DNA from: Zobellella taiwanensis
GTDB taxonomy: Bacteria; Pseudomonadota; Gammaproteobacteria; Enterobacterales; Aeromonadaceae
Assembly: GCF_003012795.1 (NCBI RefSeq)
Contig: NZ_PXYH01000019.1
Location: 1 to 64,000 of the forward strand
Direction: 5' to 3'
DNA: 64,000 nucleotides
Part shown: positions 56,277-64,000 of the stretch, in pieces
Position numbering within the stretch: position 1 is the first letter of the stretch
Layout of the letters: each line of letters starts with the position of its first letter
Notes under the pieces: generated by a model
Seen by the model: only the letters and a program-made list of their open reading frames with translations
Told to the model about the DNA's origin: nothing
Database searches by the model: none
Program-made: the position numbers and the translations under genes

Positions 56277-57770
56277 TCAGCTCAGTTGATACATCGCCTG
56301 CAGGTGCTGGCGATAGTTTTTGTATGCCGCCTCATAAGCTTCCACGTCTCTTGCAACGGGTTCGACCGCTCCTGCGTCGTCAAACGCCACGAAGCGGTCA
56401 CACAGCGATTCGAGCGAGGTGCTTTGGCCCATCCGATTGAGATCACACCAGGCCGCCTGAATGGCGCCACCCAGCGCCGCCGCCTCGCCGATCTGTGGAC
56501 AGACGACACGCGCGTTCATTACGTCTGCCACCAACTGACGCCACAACGTGCTCTTTGAACCGCCGCCGATCAGTCGGATCTCGCGACTATCGATACCAGC
56601 GTCGCGCAGCAGGTCGAGGCCATAGCGCAGACCGAAGGTGGTGCCTTCCAGCACCGCACGACAAAGATTGGCTGCACTCAGGTTCTGCATATTGAGCCCG
56701 AGCAAGCTGCCAGTGGCATCAGGCAGTACTGGCACCCGCTCGCCATTGAGGAACGGCAACATTGTGATGCCGCCCGCTCCGATGGGTGCGGAGACGGCCT
56801 CAGCGTTGAACTGCGCTAAGTTCAACCCAAACATCTCGCGTACCGCATTGGCCGCGCCGGTCAGGTTCATGGTGCAGATCAGCGGCAACCAGCCGTTGCT
56901 CGACGAGCAAAACGACGCCAACTGCGGATGCAACTGCTGCGGCACCCGGTCGGAACAAGCGTAGAGGGTGCCGGAGGTGCCGAGACTCAGGGTAACGACA
57001 CCATCACGGATATTGCCGGTGCCGATGGCGCCCATCATGTTGTCGCCGCCACCGCTGGACACTAGGACGTCGTCGTTGAGGCCCAGTTCCCGGGCCACCT
57101 CAGCCCGCACCCGGCCGACCGCCTGCTGCGCCTCGAGCAGCGGCGGCAGCACCCGTTCCAGACGTCCGGATGGATCGACCAGCCCGAGCACCTGCGGTGC
57201 CCAGCGGCGGCTGCGGATATCGAAGTAACCGGTACCGGATGCGTCGCCATACTCAGCGGCGATCTCGCCGCTGAGCCAGTAGTTGAGGTAGTCGTGCGGC
57301 AGCAGGATATGGGCGATACGACCGAAGTTATCGGGTTCATGCTCTTTCAGCCAGAGCAGCTTCGACAACGTATAGCCGGTCGCCAGCACCAGCCCGAGCT
57401 GCGCCATTGAGCCAGCCTCGCCGCCGAGCCGCTGCAGCAGCTCGGCGTTCTGCGGCGCCGTTTCGGTGTCGCACCAGAGCTTGGCTGGCCGGATCACCTC
57501 GCCCCGTGCGTCCAGCATCACCAGGCCGTGCTGCTGGCCTGAGACGCCGATGGCCCGGATCGTCCGGCTGTCGATGCTCGCCTGTTCCAGCGCCAAGTGG
57601 TAGGCGCGCCGGAAGGCGTCGATCCACCAGCACGGCTCCTGCTCGCGGCGCCCGTTGGCTGCACTGATCAGTTCATGGGGCGCATAGCCCTCGCCGCGCA
57701 GCCTGCCCTGTTCCTGATCCAGGATCACCACCTTGGTGCCCTGGGTCCCACAATCCACACCCAGATACAT
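56277..57770 (-). CDS. xylB: xylulokinase
   Basis: An FGGY-family sugar kinase, 497 residues, phosphorylating D-xylulose to xylulose-5-phosphate. MYLGVDCGTQGTKVVILD (phosphate 1 loop), VSGQQHGLVMLD (about 75, substrate site), and LSLGTSGTLYA (about 262) are family motifs; GGGSKSTLWRQLVADV (about 410) is the FGGY signature 2 region. It follows tkt by 2 nt, indicating an operon, and its product is the direct substrate of transketolase. Confidence 0.93.
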   Translation of the reverse strand: MYLGVDCGTQGTKVVILDQEQGRLRGEGYAPHELISAANGRREQEPCWWIDAFRRAYHLALEQASIDSRTIRAIGVSGQQHGLVMLDARGEVIRPAKLWCDTETAPQNAELLQRLGGEAGSMAQLGLVLATGYTLSKLLWLKEHEPDNFGRIAHILLPHDYLNYWLSGEIAAEYGDASGTGYFDIRSRRWAPQVLGLVDPSGRLERVLPPLLEAQQAVGRVRAEVARELGLNDDVLVSSGGGDNMMGAIGTGNIRDGVVTLSLGTSGTLYACSDRVPQQLHPQLASFCSSSNGWLPLICTMNLTGAANAVREMFGLNLAQFNAEAVSAPIGAGGITMLPFLNGERVPVLPDATGSLLGLNMQNLSAANLCRAVLEGTTFGLRYGLDLLRDAGIDSREIRLIGGGSKSTLWRQLVADVMNARVVCPQIGEAAALGGAIQAAWCDLNRMGQSTSLESLCDRFVAFDDAGAVEPVARDVEAYEAAYKNYRQHLQAMYQLS

Positions 57771-57772
57771 GG

Positions 57773-59812
57773 TCAGTTCTCCTCGTTCAGGCGCGCTAGT
57801 ACAGCCCTAGCCTCATTTTCAACCCGCTCAGCGGTGAAGCCGAAATGCTCGAACAGATCCGGGGCCGGAGCCGATTCACCAAAGGTATCTATGCCAATTA
57901 CAGCACCGTCAAGGCCCACCCAACGGTACCAGCCGTCCGGCTGTGCCATCTCAATCGCCACCCGTGCCCGAACCGACGGCGGGAGTATAGTATCGCGGTA
58001 GGCCGGGGGCTGCTTGGCGAAGCGTTCAACGCAAGGCAACGACACCACCCGTACAGCCAGCCCCGTGTCCGTCAACCTGTCGGCCGCTGCTTGCGCCAGC
58101 GCAACTTCGGAACCGGTGGCCAGCAGGATCAGCTGTGGAATACCAATGCAGTCGCGCAGAATGTAGCCGCCGTGGTAAATGTCGCCGAGTTGCGTTTCAT
58201 CCCGACTCTGCGCTGGCAAGTTCTGCCGGGAAAAGATCAGCGCACTGGGGCCGTCGGTGCGCTCAAGGGCAGAGCACCAAGCCGCCGCCGTTTCAGTCTC
58301 GTCGCAGGGGCGCCAGGTCTCCATATTTGGCGTCTGGCGCAGGCTCGCCAGTTGCTCAATTGGCTGATGGGTCGGACCATCCTCACCGAGGCCAATGGAA
58401 TCATGGGTATAGACGAAGATATTGCGAATCCCCATCAGCGCCGCCATACGCACTGCGTTGCGGGCATATTCCATGAACATCAAGAAGGTACCGCCGTAGG
58501 GAATGAAGCCCCCATGTAGCGCCAAGCCGTTCATTATCGCGCTCATACCAAACTCGCGCACGCCATAATGAATGTAGTTGCCGTCTGCAACTTCGGCCGA
58601 AACAGATAGTGATCCAGACCACTGCGTCAAGTTGGAAGGCGCTAGGTCCGCCGAGCCGCCCAGAAGCTCCGGCAACGCCGGCCCCAGCACTTCGAGCACT
58701 TCCTGCGAACTTTTGCGGCTGGCCATGGTACGACGCTGCTGCTGACAGTTCCACAACAGTTCCTTTCTCAATGCCTGCCAGGTTGACGGCAGTTCGCCGG
58801 CCTGGCGACGTTCAAACTCGGCGGCCTGCCCCGGGAATGCATTGCGATAAGCCGCGAAACGCTGCCGCCAGTCCAACTCTAATTCGGCACCAGCGTCGCG
58901 GGCGTCCCAGGCTGAGCGGATCACGTCGGGCACCTCGAAAGGTGCATACGACCAATCCAGGGCCTTGCGGGTCGCTGCAATCTCGTCGTCCCCCAGCGGG
59001 GAGCCATGGCAGTCGTGCGTACCGGCCTTGCTCGGCGAACCAAAGCCGATGGTGGTCTTGCAGCAGATCAGACTCGGGCGTTGTTGATCAGTCTTGGCTT
59101 CACACAGTGCCGCATCAATGGCTACGGCATCATGGCCGTCGATCGCCTCAATTACTTGCCAGCCGTAGGCTCGAAAGCGCGCAGGGGTGTCATCGCTGAA
59201 CCAGCCTTCGACCTCTCCGTCGATTGAAATGCCATTGTCATCGTAGAGCACAATCAGTTTACCCAGTCCTAGGGTGCCGGCCAGCGAGCAGACCTCATGA
59301 GAGATCCCCTCCATCAGGCAACCGTCGCCGACAAAGGCGTAAGTGTGATGATCAACGATAGTGTGGCCTGGGCGGTTGAACTGAGCCGACAGAGTTCGTT
59401 CCGCCAACGCCAGACCAACGGCATTGGCCAGTCCCTGCCCCAGCGGGCCAGTGGTAGTCTCAACACCAGGAGCATAGCCGTACTCGGGATGGCCCGGGGT
59501 CTTGGAGTGCAGTTGTCGGAAGTGCTTGAGTTCGTCAATCGGCAGGTCGTAGCCGCTCAGGTGCAGCAAACTATACAGCAGCATCGAGCCGTGGCCATTG
59601 GATAGCACGAAGCGGTCACGATCGGGCCAGGCCGGGTTGGTTGGGTTGTGGCGCAGATGGCCGCGCCAGAGCACCTCTGCGATATCCGCCATGCCCATCG
59701 GTGCGCCGGGGTGGCCGGAGCTGGCCTGCTGCACAGCGTCCATACTCAAGGCACGGATGGCATTAGCTAGGGTACGGCGGTCTTGGGTAGCCGTAAGTTT
59801 GGGGTCGTTCAT
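57773..59812 (-). CDS. tkt: transketolase
   Basis: A TPP-dependent enzyme of the pentose phosphate pathway, 679 residues. [19 protein letters not shown] (about 32), the TPP/Mg motif [18 protein letters not shown] (about 156), and [16 protein letters not shown] (about 470) are diagnostic. It is coupled to tal (ATGA overlap at 59809-59812). As this copy sits in a sugar operon, I take it to be an accessory, not the housekeeping, enzyme. Confidence 0.97.
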   Translation of the reverse strand: MNDPKLTATQDRRTLANAIRALSMDAVQQASSGHPGAPMGMADIAEVLWRGHLRHNPTNPAWPDRDRFVLSNGHGSMLLYSLLHLSGYDLPIDELKHFRQLHSKTPGHPEYGYAPGVETTTGPLGQGLANAVGLALAERTLSAQFNRPGHTIVDHHTYAFVGDGCLMEGISHEVCSLAGTLGLGKLIVLYDDNGISIDGEVEGWFSDDTPARFRAYGWQVIEAIDGHDAVAIDAALCEAKTDQQRPSLICCKTTIGFGSPSKAGTHDCHGSPLGDDEIAATRKALDWSYAPFEVPDVIRSAWDARDAGAELELDWRQRFAAYRNAFPGQAAEFERRQAGELPSTWQALRKELLWNCQQQRRTMASRKSSQEVLEVLGPALPELLGGSADLAPSNLTQWSGSLSVSAEVADGNYIHYGVREFGMSAIMNGLALHGGFIPYGGTFLMFMEYARNAVRMAALMGIRNIFVYTHDSIGLGEDGPTHQPIEQLASLRQTPNMETWRPCDETETAAAWCSALERTDGPSALIFSRQNLPAQSRDETQLGDIYHGGYILRDCIGIPQLILLATGSEVALAQAAADRLTDTGLAVRVVSLPCVERFAKQPPAYRDTILPPSVRARVAIEMAQPDGWYRWVGLDGAVIGIDTFGESAPAPDLFEHFGFTAERVENEARAVLARLNEEN

Positions 59813-60777
59813 ACAGTACCTCCGGCCAGGCGCTCACGCAGTAGTGTTTCCAGCTTCAGTTGATCCGCCTCGAAGCAGCGGATGCCTTCGGCAAGTTTCT
59901 CAGTTGCCATGGCGTCCTCGTTGAACTGCCAGCGAAACTCGGCCTCGTTGAGCGGTGTCGGTCGCTCAGCGTAAACTCCGCTGTCGGTTAGCACCCGATC
60001 GACGGAACCGTCTCTACGAGATAACTCCTCGAGCAGTGCCGGGCTGATGGTTAGACGGTCGCAGCCAGCCAGTGCCAAGATCTCACCGCGGTTGCGGAAG
60101 CTCGCACCCATCACCACCGTAGGGTACTGGTGACGACGGAACCAGCGGTAGATCTCGCGCACCTGCAGTACGCCCGGCTCTTCGTCAGGTGCGTAGTCGG
60201 TACCGGGGTTAACCTTGCAATACCAGTCGAGAATGCGACCAACAAACGGCGAGATAAGGAAGGCGCCGGCCTCGGCGCAGGCGCGAGCTTGGGTGAAGCT
60301 AAAGATCAGCGTCAGGTTGCATGCAATACCCTCACGCTCCAGTACCTCGGCGGCACGGATCCCCTCCCAAGTAGCAGCGATTTTGATCAGGATACGGTCG
60401 CGGCTGATACCAGCCTCTTCGTACAGCGTCACCAACCGGCGCGCTTTGGCTATGCTGGCATCCCTGTCAAACGACAGCCGAGCGTTAACCTCGGTCGAGA
60501 CGCGGCCTGGAATATGGTTGAGAATCAAGCAGCCCATCGCCACGACCAAACGATCACTGGCTTGGTCGACAGCCTCTTCTAGTGTCCCTTTATGGTCGCG
60601 GGCAGCAACGAGGATCTCATCAAGCAGCGCATCATACTGGCCCGACTGGACCGCCTTAAGGATCAGCGACGGGTTGGTGGTGGCATCCTGGGGTGCAAAG
60701 CGACGGATGGCGCCGAGGTCGCCGGTATCGGCGACGACGGTGCTAAGCTGTTTGAGCTGTACTAGCATATTGGACAT
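59809..60777 (-). CDS. tal: transaldolase
   Basis: A class I aldolase of the pentose phosphate pathway, 322 residues, TalB type. [12 protein letters not shown] (about 31), the Schiff-base Lys in [17 protein letters not shown] (about 133), and [18 protein letters not shown] (about 155) are family motifs. It is coupled with tkt by a 4-nt overlap and follows the HAD gene by 11 nt. Confidence 0.97.
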   Translation of the reverse strand: MSNMLVQLKQLSTVVADTGDLGAIRRFAPQDATTNPSLILKAVQSGQYDALLDEILVAARDHKGTLEEAVDQASDRLVVAMGCLILNHIPGRVSTEVNARLSFDRDASIAKARRLVTLYEEAGISRDRILIKIAATWEGIRAAEVLEREGIACNLTLIFSFTQARACAEAGAFLISPFVGRILDWYCKVNPGTDYAPDEEPGVLQVREIYRWFRRHQYPTVVMGASFRNRGEILALAGCDRLTISPALLEELSRRDGSVDRVLTDSGVYAERPTPLNEAEFRWQFNEDAMATEKLAEGIRCFEADQLKLETLLRERLAGGTV

Positions 60778-60788
60778 GGTGTCTCCTA

Positions 60789-61445
60789 TTATTCTGTTAA
60801 CCGGCTTTTAGCCTGCAATTCGACCAAACTGTCGTGTAAATTAGAATGAATCTGATCGGCTATGCTGAATTGTTGTAGGGCCGGATGGGCTAGGTCCGGA
60901 ACTGCAGTCACGATCATGCCTGCAGCCCGTGCGGCAATGACGCCGTTGACTGAGTCCTCCCACACCCGGCAAAGAGTCGGGTCGGCACCAAGACGTCCGG
61001 CGGCCAGTTCAAACACCGCTGGATGGGGCTTGGACCGCGGTACTTCAGTACCGGAGACCAGCACCCAGATGGGCAAGGAGTGCCTCTCGACGACTGCCTC
61101 GATGAAGGACAGAGGGGACGAAGAGGCGATGGCAAGCGGCACTTGCTGTTCGGAAAGCCAGTCGACCATCTCCCGTGCGCCGGGCATCAAAGGTGCGTCT
61201 GTGATTACTTTTAACATTCGGCTGAGCAACAGCTCCTGCAGCGCGTCTGCGTCGACACCTTGGTCGACATGCAGTTGAGCCATTCCCTGACAGAACTCCC
61301 GGCTGCTACGCCCCTGGAAGGAACGCCAGTCGGCCTCACTCAAGGTCACGCCGTACAGATCTCGCATCACTGCGTACTGTGTTTCTAGCCAAACCGGCTC
61401 CGAGTCTATCAACAAGCCATCCATATCGAAGATCGCATACTGCAT
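60789..61445 (-). CDS. HAD-superfamily sugar-phosphate phosphatase (YniC-like)
   Basis: A 218-residue beta-phosphoglucomutase-like HAD phosphatase. Motif [15 protein letters not shown] (about 6), motif [10 protein letters not shown] (about 108), motif III with Lys in [10 protein letters not shown] (about 144) and motif [10 protein letters not shown] (about 168). Similar to E. coli 2-deoxyglucose-6-phosphatase (YniC/HxpB). In this operon it may clear a sugar phosphate that accumulates; the substrate is not known. Confidence 0.88.
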   Translation of the reverse strand: MQYAIFDMDGLLIDSEPVWLETQYAVMRDLYGVTLSEADWRSFQGRSSREFCQGMAQLHVDQGVDADALQELLLSRMLKVITDAPLMPGAREMVDWLSEQQVPLAIASSSPLSFIEAVVERHSLPIWVLVSGTEVPRSKPHPAVFELAAGRLGADPTLCRVWEDSVNGVIAARAAGMIVTAVPDLAHPALQQFSIADQIHSNLHDSLVELQAKSRLTE

Positions 61446-61527
61446 ACACTTTCCCTACTGCTTCCCTACTGCCGCAGTCTGATTTTGGAAATAAACCGCA
61501 GGCTGAGCCTGCACCGACGAAGAAAAA

Positions 61528-61543
61528 TTGGGGGGCCCCCCAA
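61528..61543. terminator. perfect G6C6 palindrome between the kinase and HAD genes
   Basis: TTGGGGGGCCCCCCAA flanked by A-tracts; on the minus strand a T5 run follows, suggesting termination or attenuation after the upstream kinase gene. With no loop it would pair as a hairpin of fewer base pairs, so its strength is uncertain. Confidence 0.45.
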
Positions 61544-61588
61544 AAGACACCGAGCTCAGTCCCAAGAGAGGCGAGCCCGGCCTGTCGT

Positions 61589-63124
61589 TCAGCGCCTGTT
61601 CAGCGCATGCATGCAGGGTTTCAGCGCCTGATAGATCTCGCAGTATTGCTCGAACATACGGTCATAGATCGCCTTGTTGGCAGGATTGGGATGAGCACGC
61701 GAGCGCAGTGTTCGCCAATCGCGAACCTGAGCCAGGTTGTCGATCTCGCCGATCGCCAGCGCCGCCAGCATAGCCCCGCCGAGCGGAGCTTCCACCTCCT
61801 GTTCGATGGTCAACACCGGATAGCCAGTAATATCCGCGATGATCTGCATCCAGAGATCCGACGACGCTGCCCCCCCGACCACGATCAACTCGGGGTCGAG
61901 CCGCACCGCCCCCTGCTGGCCACACTCCATATTATGGCGCAACGCGAAGGCCAACCCTTCCAGCACGGCGCGGTATAGGTGGGCTTTAGTGTGGAAGAGT
62001 GTCAGGCCAACATAGGCGCCCGAGGCTTTCGCATCCCAAACTGGGCTGCGTTCCCCCATCAGGTAGGGCAGAAACACCAAGCCGTCGGCACCGGCCGGTG
62101 TTTTGGCAGCCTCCAGCTCCATCAGCTCGTGGACATCAATACCAGAAAGCAATACTGCCGCCTGCTTCTCTTGTGCACAAAACTGGTCCCGGAACCAACT
62201 GACCGAGGCACCAGCGGTGATGGCCCCCCCGAAGATGTATATATCCTCAGCACCGTTATGCACGTAGGGCATACTGATCAAGCCATGGCCTGCATCGGTA
62301 CGCTGGTTGATGAAGCCCCAGCACATGCTGGTGCCAATCATCGCGACATGGTTACCGGGCTCAATTACACCCGCGGCCAGGGTCGCCATGGCGGCATCAA
62401 CGCCCCCAGCCACCACCGGCGTACCCGGGTTCAGTCCGAGCCGCTGTGCCGCTTTGGGCAGAAGACCACCGACCACCTCGCTGGACTCTACTAGGCGAGC
62501 CGGCATCAACTCGGGGGCTATACCAAGCGCTTCAAGCATCGGTTTAGACCAAGCGCGAGCTCCGATATCGTAGACGCCACCTATATTACCGGCCGAGCTG
62601 TGATCGACCGCTAACTCGCCGGTAAGGTGATATTGGACATAGCTGTTGGGCGGCAGCAGATAGCGTGTCAGCGCCCAAACCTCCGGCCGGTTTCGTTTGA
62701 GCCAGAGCATCTTGGTGTAACCGTAGTAGCTGTCAACACCGTTGCCGGTGATGCGCCGTAGTTGATCCAGATCTAGATTCTGGCGAACCCACTCGACTTC
62801 GTCGTTGGCTCGACGATCCATCCAAATCAGGCAGGGATGCAGCGGCTTAATATCAGCGTCAACCGGGATGCCCGAGCCGCCATACAGGCTGCTGACACAG
62901 ATAGCCTTGATCTCGCTGGCCGGCACCTTACTCCGGGCGACCACGAGCGCAGCCGCCTCATATACTGCATCTAACCAGACATCAGGCCATTGCTCCGCCC
63001 ACATCGGGCGGGGTTGATCGACCTGGTAGGCGGCTGAAGCTTGGTCGAGGATGGCCCCGTTGGTCGACATCAGCAACGCCTTAGTGCTTTGCGTACCGAT
63101 ATCGACACCGATCACATAACTCAT
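61589..63124 (-). CDS. FGGY-family carbohydrate kinase
   Basis: A second FGGY kinase, 511 residues, only distantly like the xylulokinase nearby. VIGVDIGTQSTKALL (about 4) is the phosphate 1 loop, GGVDAAMATLAAG (about 254) the substrate/adenosine region, and VVGGAASSDLWMQIIADI (about 425) the C-terminal signature. Its sequence does not name the substrate; ribulose, L-xylulose and other pentuloses are possible. It lies 97 nt after the permease gene. Confidence 0.88.
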   Translation of the reverse strand: MSYVIGVDIGTQSTKALLMSTNGAILDQASAAYQVDQPRPMWAEQWPDVWLDAVYEAAALVVARSKVPASEIKAICVSSLYGGSGIPVDADIKPLHPCLIWMDRRANDEVEWVRQNLDLDQLRRITGNGVDSYYGYTKMLWLKRNRPEVWALTRYLLPPNSYVQYHLTGELAVDHSSAGNIGGVYDIGARAWSKPMLEALGIAPELMPARLVESSEVVGGLLPKAAQRLGLNPGTPVVAGGVDAAMATLAAGVIEPGNHVAMIGTSMCWGFINQRTDAGHGLISMPYVHNGAEDIYIFGGAITAGASVSWFRDQFCAQEKQAAVLLSGIDVHELMELEAAKTPAGADGLVFLPYLMGERSPVWDAKASGAYVGLTLFHTKAHLYRAVLEGLAFALRHNMECGQQGAVRLDPELIVVGGAASSDLWMQIIADITGYPVLTIEQEVEAPLGGAMLAALAIGEIDNLAQVRDWRTLRSRAHPNPANKAIYDRMFEQYCEIYQALKPCMHALNRR

Positions 63125-63221
63125 AAAATTTTCCTCAGGTCTTGACCAAGCACCTTAATCGAACCACCCCGTCACTGTAGAACAGGGAGGAAATACCAAT
63201 ATAAAAACCATCTATTGCGAA

Positions 63222-64000
63222 TTATTTATCACGAGAGCGACTGATATATATTGCTAGCAAGATGATTCCGCCCTTGATCACATTTTGAACATAAGGGGAA
63301 ACACCCATCAGATTGAGCCCGTTGTTGAGAACACCGAGCATCATGGCACCAATCAAGGTTCCAATAATGGCGCCACGCCCGCCGGCAATTGCAGTACCAC
63401 CCAGTACCACTGCGGCAATAGCATCCAGTTCAAAGCCTATACCTGCGTTAGGCTGTCCACTCATCAGACGAGAGGTCAGCACGATTCCAGCTAGCGCTGC
63501 AGTGGTACCACTAAGTGTGTAGACCATCAGCTTATAACGGGAGACTCGGATGCCACTGAGACGTGTCGCTTCCTCATTGCCACCGATAGCATAAATGTAA
63601 CGACCGATAGGAGTTTTATTCAGAAGAACATAAGCCAATACATAGACCACCAGCATGATCAGGATGGGAGTCTGTAGACCGAAGACTTCACCTCGCCCCA
63701 AGAAAGAGAAACCATTTGGCAAACCGGAGATCGGGTAGCCACCGGTATAAATTAACGCTATCCCTCTGGCGATACCCATCGTCGCCAGTGTTACAATGAT
63801 CGGCGGCATCTTGGCATAGGCCACGAAAGTACCGTTACAAGCACCAAACAGGGCGCCTACCATCAGTCCTGCCAGCACAGCAACCTCTGGCGGAAAACCG
63901 GCTATCATCAGGCCAGCTGTCACTGTACCGGCGAGCGCCATTACAGGACCAACAGACAAATCGATGCCTCCGGTCAATATCACACAAGTCATCCCCACAG
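63222..64000 (-). CDS. ribose-type ABC transporter permease (partial, runs off the window)
   Basis: An RbsC/AraH-family permease for a sugar ABC importer; about 259 residues are visible with the N-terminus beyond the right edge (full length about 320). ILTGGIDLSVGPVMALAG (about 9 in the visible part) and GGTAIAGGRGAIIGTLIGA (about 205) are strong family motifs. It heads the visible pentose operon; the ATPase and binding-protein genes presumably lie to the right. Confidence 0.93.
   Translation of the reverse strand, partial: VGMTCVILTGGIDLSVGPVMALAGTVTAGLMIAGFPPEVAVLAGLMVGALFGACNGTFVAYAKMPPIIVTLATMGIARGIALIYTGGYPISGLPNGFSFLGRGEVFGLQTPILIMLVVYVLAYVLLNKTPIGRYIYAIGGNEEATRLSGIRVSRYKLMVYTLSGTTAALAGIVLTSRLMSGQPNAGIGFELDAIAAVVLGGTAIAGGRGAIIGTLIGAMMLGVLNNGLNLMGVSPYVQNVIKGGIILLAIYISRSRDK

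Overview
This 64 kb window is chromosomal DNA from a G+C-rich gammaproteobacterium. The neighbourhoods yheT-yheU-prkB-(ccp)-yhfA-crp, smp/serB-(PilZ)-radA, znuA/znuCB-mepM and deoCABD-nupC, together with the long form of PurC and a YjaG protein, point to the Aeromonadales/Vibrionales side. An Oceanimonas- or Zobellella-like member of the Aeromonadaceae is my best guess; this is inference from protein resemblance and base composition, with no database search. No rRNA, tRNA, CRISPR array, phage or intact insertion sequence was seen.

Left third (1-26.7 kb): a LysR regulator, an acyltransferase and a LysE exporter; the conserved yheT-yheU-prkB-yhfA-crp block, interrupted by a dihaem cytochrome c peroxidase with a well-placed FNR-type site; purC; and a complete histidine-utilisation locus (hutIGUH, a divergent YjiH-family membrane protein, yaeQ, and the repressor hutC) with three TGTA-N2-TACA operators. 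Then come a MarR regulator, yjaG, a hydroxyacid dehydrogenase, a uracil-DNA-glycosylase-like protein, the zinc uptake genes znuA/znuCB with a Zur box, mepM and hemE.

Middle (26.8-51 kb): rsd, two PilZ proteins flanking radA, smp/serB, the nucleoside catabolic operon deoCABD with nupC, a TatD-type nuclease, prfC, and a sorAB-like sulfite dehydrogenase pair in which sorA is frameshifted by a 7-bp tandem duplication. Next are a DTW-domain tRNA-modification protein, a PuuD-like urate hydroxylase with a striking palindrome in its leader, an SDR reductase, a PhnCDE-type ABC transporter with fused permeases (possibly a selenate-type system), and the AzlCD amino-acid exporter.

Right end (51-64 kb): this is accessory in character. 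A visibly A+T-richer segment (51.0-54.7 kb) carries a MetR-like regulator and the mesX-mesD pair for folate-independent methionine synthesis. It is followed by a scar where the 3' end of pntB abuts a broken chemotaxis-receptor fragment. Beyond it lies a minus-strand pentose/pentitol module: ribose-type permease, two FGGY kinases, a HAD phosphatase, a dedicated transaldolase and transketolase, and a DCXR-like reductase. Its products would feed the pentose phosphate pathway without relying on the housekeeping tkt/tal genes.

A dispersed intergenic repeat occurs three times (near 5.3, 33.9 and 52.3 kb). Two copies match at 73 of 76 core positions in opposite orientations, and each copy lies next to an apparent insertion or non-conserved junction.
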